Below are positions 27,336-39,018 of a DNA stretch of 64,000 nt, piece by piece; positions within the stretch are counted from its first letter, which is position 1, and each line of letters begins with the position of its first letter. This DNA comes from Blastocrithidia nonstop (taxonomy: Eukaryota; Euglenozoa; Kinetoplastea; Trypanosomatida; Trypanosomatidae), in assembly GCA_028554745.1 (NCBI GenBank), contig JAQOTN010000040.1:248001-312000 (forward strand). The letters are read 5' to 3'. A program made the translations under genes and the position numbers. The notes beneath the pieces are model-generated. The model was given only the letters and a program-made list of their open reading frames with translations. It ran no database searches and was not told where the DNA came from.

Positions 27336-30300
27336 TTAAACTATAATTCGTTGATCGCCTTTAGACTTCTTTTTGCTTTTTTTAGAGCTTTTCTTTGTGT
27401 GTGAAGCGTGTCCGCTTTTCTTCGCAGAGCGCTTTGTCGATGACGGTACTACTATATGTGTTTTGTTAATTTTTTTGGCAGCTTTGTCATGTTTGCTAAT
27501 TAGCTTGTTACTATCCATCACTACTTTTTCATCTTTGTGATGAACTTATGGTTTAGTTGATTGCTCAGAATTATTAGAAATATCTTCATCAGCACTTACT
27601 TCACTTGCACCTTGCTCGCGTATGTTTGCTACCTTTGTCGCTAATGTACGTGCTGCATTTGTTTTAACTTACATTACAGGCTCGTTATTGTCCGATTCAC
27701 TTGTCTGCGTTGCATGTTACCGTGTTTTGTGCTTGTTCATTTGTACGTTCACTGATGCACTTTTATTTACGTCAGGTAAAAAGGTGTCTGTTGCACTAAC
27801 ATTATTGTTATCAGCTGTAATCTTCACATCTTCAACCATACTATCGTCATGTGCTATTTTCTTCATTGAGTCAGTGTTTGTTTGCGATGTATTAACAGAT
27901 TTATTATTTTGCGCATCGACGTTCATCTCCGCAGCAACGTTGCCTGTCTAACTTGTTGCCAATGTTTTGACATGCTCGTCGTCAACGTCGTCAGCTTCGT
28001 CTTCAACTTATTCAATTTACTATTCTATTATCTACTATATCTCTTATTTTCACATATCTGACTGTTCTAATGCACTTTGTGTGTCATTTCCTGCGTATGT
28101 ATTTCTTTCATGATGCACTTGTTATCCTTTTAGTTCATTTTGCTAATCATCAACTTACTAACTAAGTTGACTGTCAATTGCCGTTTATTTTGCTTTATGT
28201 TTGTCCACACTATCTAATTTATCGGTCATGCACATTTTATCTTTTGTACCCAAAGTTACCTACGTGTTGTGGTTATTCATTTTTGTCTGATCGGCTACAC
28301 CTATTTCTTCCTCCTCTTCTACTTCTTCTTCTACTACTTATTATTATTCTACTACTACTTCTTCTTCTCCTTGGTCTTTGTCTGCAGCATCATCTGCAAC
28401 ATCTTCATCAATTACTTCCTCCTATTATTCTGAAACTTCTCAGTCTTTTTCGTTCACTTAATCATCATCGTTACCATTAACACTTACAGTTTTCTACTGA
28501 TCGTCGCGAGCCAATTAATCTATTTCTATTTATTCATCCGCATCAACTTATTCTGCGTCCAGTTAATCTGTATCTCTTACTGATTATTCATCTGCAATTA
28601 CTTCACAATTACGATTTATCTTATGTGCGCTGTCATCGCTCGCATCAGCAGTATTGCTCTTAACACTATTGTCGGTGCTGCTGTTTTTATTTGTAATAGT
28701 TTGACTATCATTGCCTGCATCATCTTCGCCGTCCATGCCACCATGTTCATCAATCTACTAATACTCTTCATCGCATATGTTATCTATTTCAGCCGATATT
28801 GACTTACTATCATCTATGTCGTCTTGTTGCATTTCATGATCAAGGTCATCAACGTTTTCTTCATTTTGTAATTCACTCGTCAAGTCAGCTGTTGCTTATG
28901 TCACTGGTGTAAATACGTGTGCATCTCGTACAGGAGCAAGCTTTTACTGTAAAGTGTTCTGATTATCATTGCCCTCATTCTTGTTTGCCATACTTGACTT
29001 ATCATTTGTTATTGCACGTGATGATTTGTCATTGATGATAAACGGACGAGTGTAGTCTTCCTTGACTTGAGCAACTCCATCATAATGACTACCACCTACT
29101 CCTCCTCCTCGTTGCATTTGCTACTACTCGTACAAATACTGCTACTTCTTCTGTTGGTGGTGGTAGAGTTGTTGTTGTAACTATTACGGATAATTTCTTC
29201 GCGGCATAGATGCTGCCATATGCATATTTTGTTGCGTTGGAGTTGAGCGATTATGCGGTGAGCGATCTATCATTTCACTTCGATATCGTGGTAGATAACT
29301 AGTAATGGCTTACCTGCTATTGTTATTGATATTATTATAACTTCGACGAGCAAGAAACCTTCGTTGCTTCTACAATGCTTGTTCAGTAACTTTACGGTAA
29401 TAACTGTGCTCGATACCAAATATGTTGCTCATCGTATTGTCCAGAAAGTTTTTGAGTATCATCAGCTATGATGCTTGCAACGTGACTGAGACCGTACATA
29501 GTTCGTTGTCAATATACACAGACTTCTATTCATTTTCGTCTCTACCATGAATTGCATAATTGCGTTGCTTTGCTATTTATTCTTGCTCTATGTACTTCTC
29601 ATTCGATTCATCTACTTTCATTTTTTTGGTAAAATAACCTGTTAGGGTGAAGTTTGAAAGTGGGTATAACTTTTAGTATTGTTCGCATGTTTTGCCTACC
29701 ACCATATCATTTTTACCATCACCTATCTATTTGCCTTCAGCGCTACTCATTCTACCATTAGCGTTATTTTACTGTGACGCAAATGAAGTAGGTCGTAACA
29801 TCAATCCAGCACGTTCACGTTCAATCTGAGCCGATGAACTTCAGCCAATCAATACGGATAGCAATTATGCAACATTTTGTACACGTAAAAAGAGACGACC
29901 AAAAAAGTACGGGTCATCGCTTTGCGCGTTAGCGGACTGCGCATCACTAGTCATAGAAGATGCCGGCAAAGATGCGGAAGATGAATTATATTAAGACTAT
30001 GAAGTAAAACCTTCATTACACCTGTTTTCTATACTCATGCCTTGATTATCACTTGATCTATTGGCACTGCTCTACACGTTTTCGCTCGTTTGCGATGTTG
30101 ACTACTCTTTTTTATTAGAGATAGGTGCGTTGCGAAATGTTGATGCTGGTTCGGCAATCTTTACAACCAAATGACGTGGACGTTGTGTGTTTCAATTTCA
30201 CGAAAGCAACGCCGGGTACGTTTTACCATCTTTGCGTTGTACTGTAACTGCTGTGTCAAGTTGACGACAGTGATAGGTTCGACGTGGTGTTAACATGATA

Positions 30301-30488
30301 TTATTAGAATTTAAATTCATCATACTTGTAATGTGATTTGTACTGTGCCGACTATGCATAGTGTCAATTAAATCAAATGTTGGCATTGATGAGAAAAGCA
30401 GGTGCGAGAAGGTGCTTGCTTGCAATCGTCACGTGGCACAATATCTTGCATTAACGCCAAAGTTATTCGTAATCCTTCGGCGTAACAT
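27336..30488 (-). CDS. Long acidic protein with presequence-like N-terminus and Lys-rich tail, unknown
   Basis: A 1050-residue frame. The first 30 residues (MLRRRITNNFGVNARYCATW) are basic and lack acidic residues, consistent with mitochondrial import. Residues up to about 350 contain the only globular-looking parts (RPRHLVVKIAEP; DPYFFGRLFLRVQNVAELL; YIDNELCTVSVTLQASELM). Residues about 450-900 are extremely Asp/Glu-rich and probably disordered; runs such as VVVEEEEVVEEEVEEEEEIG are written largely with UAA/UAG. The C-terminal 60 residues are Lys/Ser/His-rich (KKSGHASHTKKSSKKSKKK), then UAA. This tail resembles the basic repeats of the two Lys/Ser-rich proteins near 51 and 57.5 kb. The start at 30488 was preferred over TTG 30425 because it completes a presequence. 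Function not recognised. Confidence 0.68.
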
Positions 30489-32191
30489 GTTGTCTGAATC
30501 AGTGTGTTTGATGAAAAATTTGTTCAACAATAACAAAAACAACAACAAGAAAAGAAAAACTCACAATTAATGATAACTTAATTATATTGTTTCTCGTATA
30601 TATGTTTACTTTAAATACTGCCAGCAAAAATTTTAATATAATTTACATAGTTAGATAAAACGAAGTTCACATATAAATAGAAAGGTTTTTTTCTACATAC
30701 GTGTAACATGTTAAAATATTTGTCTGTAAGAAATACATTTGCTTATAATTATTTTAATAGTTAACATCATACTACACACACACAAGAAAAAACAAATGCA
30801 CTTACATGTGTTGTTGTGAGTACAGATTCAATACTATTTGCATACATGGCTGCAAAACAAATGTATCGATCGAATATTAAATCTGATATACTGATTTGTT
30901 ACACTTATTTTGAGCAAAAAAAAAAATACAAAAATTTTTTATAGGTAAATAATATCAAATTTACAAGGAAAGTCAACACAGATAAACTCATTTCAATGAT
31001 TAAATAGAAACTTGTTGAATTATTCATAGTCATCTACATTTGAACTCACGTATAATTGACGTACAGTTTAGCATACAAATTTATTTTTTTATGACTCATT
31101 ACGAATAATATATTAAAAATACAAACTACTATAAAAATAATAAAGTAAAATACAAAAGTATGATAAACAAGGAAAAATTTATATATATTTTTCTACTTTA
31201 ACACACTAATTTACTGCCAAGATAACATACATGTTACTAACAGATAAGCAACAGCTTAAACTTGACAAAAAAAAAACCACAAAAAAACATCATGCACTTG
31301 TCATATAAGTACACTACCATATAACTATAATAAATGCTTTTGTTCGCTTCACATACATCATCATAAATGTTCGTTGCAAGCATTGTTTGCTTTGTGCATG
31401 CACCAATTTATGTTACTAATAGTAACTATTTTCAGATAAAATATAATTGTCGATATAATAAGTTTTATTTAGTAAATGTTTACAAGAAACAGAACATGTC
31501 ATAGCAACAACATGAAATTGCTGTATACAAGATAAATTTGTCTTGCCTAGTTTATATATGTATGTGTGTGCATGCATAATAATCTGTTCTATCTTACTTG
31601 TCTGAAGTATGTACGCGCAATATCATAAATGTAGCTATATTGTTATCGAGAGTTTCTGGGTAGTAAAATATATATATATATGAAAAATATATAAAAGCAA
31701 ATGTAAATAATAATTTTTTTTTATTAAGTTACATGCACAGATATGCATATGCTGTCATACTGACAAAACAGATATGTATATGTCAAGATACATTTAACAA
31801 GTAATGAAATGCTATCAATAACTTTTCTTACATCTCACACAACGATAAGCATTCTTACTGTTAGTCTTACTTTAGTTATTGTACAACAGTCAAATTTTTC
31901 TACCTCTCTTTTCCATATATTTTCTGTTTGTATGTATTAACTGAAGGCACACATTATTGACAACATGTATCGCAAATTTGATTGACTGATTAAAAAAAAC
32001 CAAATCTTTTTCATGTTAAAATACTAGTGAAAGAAGTAATTACACCACTTTATTTTGTTGTTGCTATTTTTGCTAATTAATTAGTTCAGAAATAAGAAAG
32101 CAAACAAACTGGTAAAAAAGTCTTTAGAGATAATATATAACAGAAGTTTTTTATAGTTTTAACTTTGTAAACCTGATTTACTTTATTACGA
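30489..32191. other. AT-rich spacer
   Basis: 1.7 kb of AT-rich DNA with many homopolymer runs. No convincing coding stretch on either strand. Confidence 0.5.
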
Positions 32192-33130
32192 TTACGCATT
32201 ATACCTATTGCCCATACCAACAGTACCGGCACCATAAAAGTTGCCTCGTGGAGCATAGTTCATGCCTTGTGGGTAGCTACCAGTAGCTGTAGCGTTGCCA
32301 GCGTAAGCAGGATTGAAATTGCTAGCACCGGTATTGCTCACAAAACCACCAGTTCCACTACCACCGGTAGCTCCTATATTCTGATTATTGTAATTATTAT
32401 ATCCACCATACACCACCCCATCTGTCGCTTGAGGATGTGTCTGAGCCCAGTTATGGAAGGCACGATATCCAAAACTTTCTGTTAACGCATCTTGCAAAAA
32501 GTGCTCGAGTGTGACAGCAAACTGATTCTCAAAGTGAACACTTCATTCTTCCATTTTGGTTGAGGTAACCCGGTGAATAAGTCCTGACAAAATGTAACCA
32601 GTGGAGGTTTTTTCAAAGTGCAAGTCATACGCATTATTCTTTACACTATATTTTGTCATTTTGTCCTCCATTACTGCGATAAAACCTGCGAGATCTTTGT
32701 GACGAAAGCGAACTGAGATACGTCGCTCATTGTCGAATTGAGGGCTAAAGTCATTAGGATCAACTTTACGTGGACCTAATTGTGGATACTGTGACACCAG
32801 CAATTGTCGGCTGTCTACCGCAACCCTTGTCATTGACCCTAATGCTGGGTTGTCAAGAACGTCAAATATCTCAAATCGAGGTAGCAAGCGCTGAGGAGTG
32901 AATGGTCGATTGAAGAAAAATGGCTGTTGTGGAGGTCGATTAAATGAACCACTAGCAGATGTATTGTTTGTCGCGTCTGCAGGATTACTCTGCGCAGAAG
33001 TAGTTTGTGCAGGTGCTTGTGCAGGTGTACCTTGAGGAGTATTAAAACTAGAAGAAAAATTGCTCTGCCATCGCACGACTGGTACAGTCACCAAAGCTCG
33101 ACAAGTTATAGTTGATCCTATTCGACGCAT
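32192..33130 (-). CDS. MRP1: Mitochondrial RNA-binding protein 1 (MRP1/gBP21)
   Basis: Partner of MRP2 in a heterotetramer that anneals guide RNA to pre-mRNA during kinetoplastid U-insertion/deletion editing. It has 312 residues. There is a basic presequence (MRRIGSTITCRALVTVPVVR), a Gln/Pro/Ala-rich spacer, then the Whirly-like domain: LPRFEIFDVLDNPALGSMTR, QYPQLGPRKVDPNDFSPQFD, RRISVRFRHKDL, ending HFENQFAVTLEHFL. These stretches match T. brucei gBP21 as I remember it. The C-terminal 75 residues are Gly/Asn/Tyr-rich and extend beyond the known domain. The only break under the standard code is a UGA at 32543-32545, which lies exactly on the conserved Trp of the ME(D/E)WSV motif. This supports UGA=Trp, and the gene identifies the organism as a kinetoplastid. 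Confidence 0.93.
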
Positions 33131-33899
33131 GATGTGATAGTGTCGAGGTGCAATACTACTTCAATACAAAATATTACAGTTCAGTAACTACTAACTACAG
33201 AAGTTATGCACTTTTTAAGAAAAAGCTACCAAATATACAAATATATAAAATGTTACGTGTAATTACAGTCTTGTAATACCTTTCTTGGTGGCAAACTTAT
33301 CAGCTTATTGTTTTACAATTACTATCGTTGATATTGTAACGTACAAAGTAATATTTTATTTTATAGACCCTGTTGTGTTTCAGTCTAATATTCAATTTTC
33401 CCTTAAGATAAACAATTTTTTTTTTAGAATCTAATAAGCGAAACTGCAATCTTGCAAAACAATTTTTTACGGTTTAGTAAAGCGTTGTTATCAAGGACAA
33501 AGAAAAAGGTTTTTTTAAAGAATATGAAGTAAAAACGAGTTAATAGATATTTACATTTGTAAATCGTTTTCATTATAAAGATAAAACATAATTAAGTTGA
33601 CAAGTAAATGATTATATGAGGTAATATTCTATGATGTAATAAAACTGTGTAATTTTGTAAAATTTCATGGTTATTAATCACAACATTAGGTGTAATTATT
33701 AGCAAAAAAATTTTCCTTTTATTTAATATCGTAAATTGACATCCTTTGTGTTTTAATGATATAAGGTGAAAACTTTACTATGTTAATAAAACTTATTATT
33801 ATTAATTGATTTATTTAATAGTGATTATAAACAAAAAAAAAACATTGTGTGATTATAATTTTTTTACAAGGTTGAACATTATTTTTAGTAAAAAAAATT
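33131..33899. other. AT-rich spacer
   Basis: Spacer of 0.77 kb with T- and A-runs; no gene seen. Confidence 0.55.
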
Positions 33900-34772
33900 T
33901 TAGATAATAATATTTCATCCATCTTCGGATTTTCTGTATGCATTTTTGCGCCTACGTGCGTTACGCTTATGAGCATCTGCTTTATTGTTACCTACAGTTT
34001 CATTTGGTGCTATGTTGCTTTCACTCTTTTTATTCCTTGTCACCCCTAAATGTTGGTCATTTATCAGATATTGCTGGTGCTACCACTACTACTACTACAA
34101 CTACTACTACTACTACTCTTGTAAATTTTCTTTGTTTGTTTTGGGCAATCTTGACACTGCACAACTATGTAGTGATTACTGTAACTATCTTTACTATTAC
34201 TACTAATTTCCACTGACAATTGCAGTTTACAATCTTATATTGCCGTTATTGCCAACGTAATTATCAGCTTTTGCTTATGCCTAATCAATAAAATTATTGT
34301 TTGAAATTACAAGATTTGCAGCTGACGATGGAGTCATATTAATACACTGTGAAAGTGGATTTAATCTTTTATAAATAATCTCATTGCGAACGTATTACTA
34401 AACAGTAGAAAAGTCATTTGCGCAGCATCTACGATACATATCATGCAATACATCCGCCACCTATTTCATGCTATCATCTTCAATGCTAACTGCACGTGCA
34501 AAGTCAAAAAAATCTTAAAAGAAAACCTACATCTCGTCAGAATATATTTCACCGTCACGTTGATGTCACTATAGTAAATCTTGTTAGAGGTTGTGAACCG
34601 CATCAACATCACAGTGCTGGGCTACCAAAAGTAAAGCAGTTCATTGATGTAGCACGGCACGTAAGCCACGTGTGAATTGGGCAAATTGCCACTAGTTTGT
34701 CCGAAAAGTCATCTGTTGCAACGTTGAGATTGCACCGGCATCAGTATATCCATTTCCATTAGCGTAATTCAT
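33900..34772 (-). CDS. TSR2: TSR2-like pre-rRNA processing protein (eS26 escort)
   Basis: TSR2 chaperones ribosomal protein eS26 (Rps26) for 40S assembly. This 290-residue frame (human 191) has the TSR2 core at residues 27-130: QFAQFTRGLRAVLHQWTALL, LLEWHQRDGEIYSDEMEVFF, EDDSMKEVADVLHDMYRRC. An acidic middle follows, then a basic stretch, and the C-terminus DGWNIII corresponds to DGWTIV of human TSR2. The Trp in DGW and in HQWTALL is UGA. The acidic tract (34083-34118) is written as five UAG, UUG, then four UAG, UGG and UAG, so the plus strand shows a (CTA)n repeat. No intact frame exists under the standard code. UAA terminates right after the conserved tail. Confidence 0.85.
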
Positions 34773-35401
34773 TTTACTAGGTTGAATCAATTACTTGTAA
34801 GATTAACAAAAAGATATGTGAAGTTTGCTTTGTCAACTTTTCATAGAATTTTCATGTTTATTATTTAAAAACGAATTCGTACAAAAAAAAATTTATGAAT
34901 AGGAAAGAGAGCAAGACATAAAGTACTTTCGTACATACATATTTTTTTTACTTTTGTAATCGAATAAATCGTTTATCTGATTAAAAAAAAAGCGAAATAG
35001 ACAATGTAAATTAAGTTACCAGCTGATAAAGAATTAGTGTATGTGCTCTCTCGTTTATACCAACAAGTCTTTAGTCAAAAAAATATATAGATGTAAATGC
35101 GAATCTGATGAAAACGTGTGATTTTAGCTCTGAAAGAAAAGAAAAAACGGAAATTATAAAAAAATAAAATCATTTTATTTACTTTATTGCCAATTTTTTA
35201 AAAAATTTTCTTGCAAACACTCTGCCAGATATTTTATTAGTAGAGAAAAAAAATGTGAAATGTAGTTTGATGTAATAATTAATTTGTTTACATATTTAAC
35301 AGATCTGTGTGAATAATAAGAACAAAAAATTACGTTGTTTTCTGTCTAATATATATTTAACATAATTATTTTTTTAAGTAAGCATAATTTGTGCAATACT
35401 A
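34773..35401. other. AT-rich spacer
   Basis: 0.63 kb, very AT-rich; no coding signal. Confidence 0.55.
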
Positions 35402-36946
35402 TTATAATTGTTTGCTTCAATATTTTCTACGTTTGAACTAATCTACTCAATCTTAACTCTCATCATCTTTTTCCTCCTATTCGTCGTAAAACGTGTTAAG
35501 TTGTTTTTCACCACCGCTAACCTGAGGTTTTCAAACTAACCTCTCGTTTCCTTTCATATTCAGCAAAGACTCTTGCTATTATTACTACTACAGCTAATAC
35601 TATGATTATTACTACTACTACTAATGTAAATGCAATTGTTGACGACGCTGTAACTATCTCTTTTCATTATATTCGCACAAATATTATGCCGCATCAGCTA
35701 ATAAGTAGTTAAGTACAATCACAGTCCTTTCACAACAATGAAATGTGTTGCCTGCGGCGTTGATCTGACTGTGTAGTCGACAGCTCATTGTTCGAGACGC
35801 GATTTGCTCATATTTCTCAACTAAACTGCATCAATAATTGTTCATTACCTGACTAGGTGTGAAAACACGATATGCTGGGAAGTTTACTTTGAGCGTCTTT
35901 TACATTCACGTAAGTACATTTCGCACCTACTAGGCACGATTATCGGTGGTCAGGAAAGCTATACCAACAGGTTTATAATCTCAAATGCACCATTGTTTTG
36001 CTTTATCAATAACTTACTGTACAATTTTTGTAAGTTGTTAGAAGCCAACTTACTCGCCATTTTTACCACCTTTTGAAACACACTCATACATTCACAAATT
36101 CTTACGATCTGACAAATTGGCTTAATACATTTCATATAAAGTATGAAACTATTTTCGGCTTTAATTATAACTTTACACCTTCATTTACTGTGTGTTGATA
36201 AAGCATGGTGCAATGTGATGAACGTGTTCAATTGCATTTTTTACCGCATTTAACAATTTATAACGAGACGCTTTCTTTAGTGCACTACACTGCAAAACCG
36301 GTTTGAACAAAATATGTCTCTCCTAACTTGGAGGTAAAAATAAATTAGACAGTGGGTAATTTAATACGCGAAAGTATCCTTATACAATGCACTTAGTACG
36401 ATCTTTGAAACTTTCACCTTACAATAACGGCATCAGATCAACAAGCACCGCGCACCGCTCCAAATATTACTCTGACAGTGTTGTGTCTTCGTGTGAAACA
36501 AAAACTTCTTCATTGCCATCGTTACTGTTAAAATTGCTTTTGTTGTTAATACTGAGTGGCGTGTTGCTAATAAACACACCTTGTTTATTCTTATCATTAG
36601 CAAACGATGTACTCTATGAGCTGTAACTTACATCTTACTCATTTGCACATTGACTTTACGGCAAATGCTACCCGTTAACCTTATCACTAACAATATTCTA
36701 TTCATTATTTTTCTAAGTTGCACTGTTATTAGTATTTGTATTGGCAAAAGGTGTCTTTTGCGTCTGATTTTTATTCTTGTCAGACCAGAAATTATTTTTT
36801 GATTTTTTTTTACTGCCAGTACGATTATAATTAAAAACAATGAAATCGTTGGTTTTATTTTTGTTACTGCTTTTCGTAGAGCTTGGCTTAAACTCATACT
36901 GGGTGTACTAGCGCAACTACTAATCATCATCAAAATCTGAATCCAT
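35402..36946 (-). CDS. Unrecognised 514-residue protein with UAR-coded poly-Glu
   Basis: The frame opens MDSDFDDDEELREYTQ, with EE written UAG UAG. It continues through an Asn/Lys/Ser-rich region to about residue 155. A globular-looking domain spans about 155-430 (CAVLVDLMPLLEGESFKD; NYPLSNLFLPPSEERHIL; KPVGIAFLTTDNRAEEVR; FPAYRVFTPSQVMNNYWCSL; CERTVIVLNYLLADAAEYL). Next comes a Glu tract, HEEEEEESEYELEEEEEQE, nearly all UAG/UAA (35581-35635), then a charged tail DESEDWVDEFKRRKYWSKQL before UAA UAG. I cannot place the family. No membrane segment or presequence was seen, so probably soluble. Confidence 0.72.
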
Positions 36947-39018
36947 TTTCTTCTGCGTTGAAACACACACACACACACAACAAGAATAAAAATCAGCTGA
37001 AAGAATATATATATATATACAACAAAATATCCTATTAACAAATAGACTAGCTGTATGCAAAATTAAAACAATAAATTTATAAAATTAAATTATTAAACAA
37101 TCAAAATATAATTAACCAAATAATTTAAAGAATGCAAAAAAAATAATTTTAGTCCATTTTTATTAGTTTATAAAATTAGCAGTGTGCAGCAGCTGACAAC
37201 CTTTCAACATGTAAAAAAAAAACAATATGTTGCAAACAAATTTTGTCACTTTTGAATAGCGTGGGTAAAACATACAATATTTTACTATTTTATACAGATA
37301 TCAATCATAAAACAGCATAAGTACATGTATTTACACATAACTATTATGTAAAAAGGAAAAGATTAGTGTTTTTCTGAAAATTAATAATACATGTAATATG
37401 TACAAATGGTATAAAACAGAGAGAGAAAATTGGAAGAAAAAAAAATCAAATAGTGTGTATGTTATTGATCAATACAAAAAAAATAACAACATACGTATTG
37501 AATTACCATACATTTATTGAGTATTGATAAATTAGTTATGTACATGCAACTTCGGCCTAATTCGATTTTTTTTGCTGTTGTATTAGTTAGTGATGTTACT
37601 ACTAATAGCAAAGTCATTTCGCAATCGGAAATTTTGATGCACACAAGAGAATAAATATGAAAGAAAATATATTTTTTTGGGTGGTAAACACCAGCATTTA
37701 CTGTTCGTCTTCACTGACATCACTTACATCTATTTTTGTTATTTTCAAATGTATGCAATCTCTTTCTCTTCATTTTACTTTTCTGGGTGAATACAAGGAA
37801 ACAAGTAGAAAAAGTCCAAGTAAGCGAATAAGACAGCAATCAAGCGTTCATCTAATACTGAAAATTAGCTCATACTTTCATGGTAAAAGACAACACAAAA
37901 ATGTGAACATACAAACAAACACCAATTATTTCTATTTACTTCTTATTAAAAATAGCGGAAAGCAAAGACAGAGAGATGTATTTTTATATACATAAAATTT
38001 TACATTGTAAGCTAATTGATAGGTAAATGAAACATACAATATCACTTAAAGTGAGGAAGTGGAAAAAAGAAAAGGCAAACTTAACACACGTAAAGATTGT
38101 TGACCGTAATTACTATTTGCTTTCTCTGAATAATCAACTTTTTTTAGCTCAGTTTTTGTACATTGTCACTAGTTTACATCCAGCTTATACATTAAAAATA
38201 ACTATTATTACGTTGCAATCATTTTTTGCTCTTTTTTTTGTAGTTATTTATAAAAAAAAAAAAAAACACTTTTCTACTGCTAGATTCTTAAATAAAATTT
38301 TTGCTAATGACGTTGATCGCCTGAATATTTATTATTTTTTAAAATGCAAAAAGTTGAATTGCAATAAAAATATAGTGTCTACAACGGCAGTATAAAACAA
38401 GAAAAAAAATTTACTTTAAAGATGTATATAAACATGCAACAATATTATATCAGCTTTGCTTGTTTGTTTTCTACTTTATCTTTTTTAAAGGGCAAACACT
38501 GTTTTGTAAACAGCTGGTACACATAATTCTTTTTTGTTGTTGTTGTTGTTGTTCTTGTTCATTACTTGTGAATAAAAAGATTACAAATGTGCCACATGAA
38601 CAATAAATGTACTCAACGACATTTATAATTATCGCCATTATATCAAAATGAGAAAAGATGTATAGAATATATGGAAGAACAACTCATGTATCATAAATGT
38701 TTGCAATTTTTCTTTATTTTACTAAAGAAAAACGGCTGCAATCAAATGATCTCTAACACTGATTGATATACATATATTTTTAGTTTATTTATCGATTATT
38801 CTACATATTTTATCGAACAATTTATAGTCTAACAAATACGTTTTTTAAAATTTTCATAATCTAGCAAAATAAAAATACTTTTAAAAAAAAACTCTTTTTT
38901 TTTTAGTTAACAATTTATGCTGAATCAAATTACATTATTATTTACAAAAAAAAAAATGTTCATCAAAGATTATTAAATATATTGGGGTTTTTTTTATTAA
39001 ATTGATGAAGTTTTAAGA
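36947..39018. other. AT-rich spacer
   Basis: 2.1 kb of spacer with CA and TA tracts (36961-37020) and T-rich runs. Two plus-strand ORFs (37657-37995, 38027-38395) share the spacer's composition and were rejected. No gene called. Confidence 0.5.

Noticed and set aside
37657-38395. Two plus-strand ORFs of 112 and 122 codons
   Set aside because: Composition is that of the AT-rich spacer (Lys, Asn, Phe, Ile from A/T runs), with no motif and the opposite strand to the genes.
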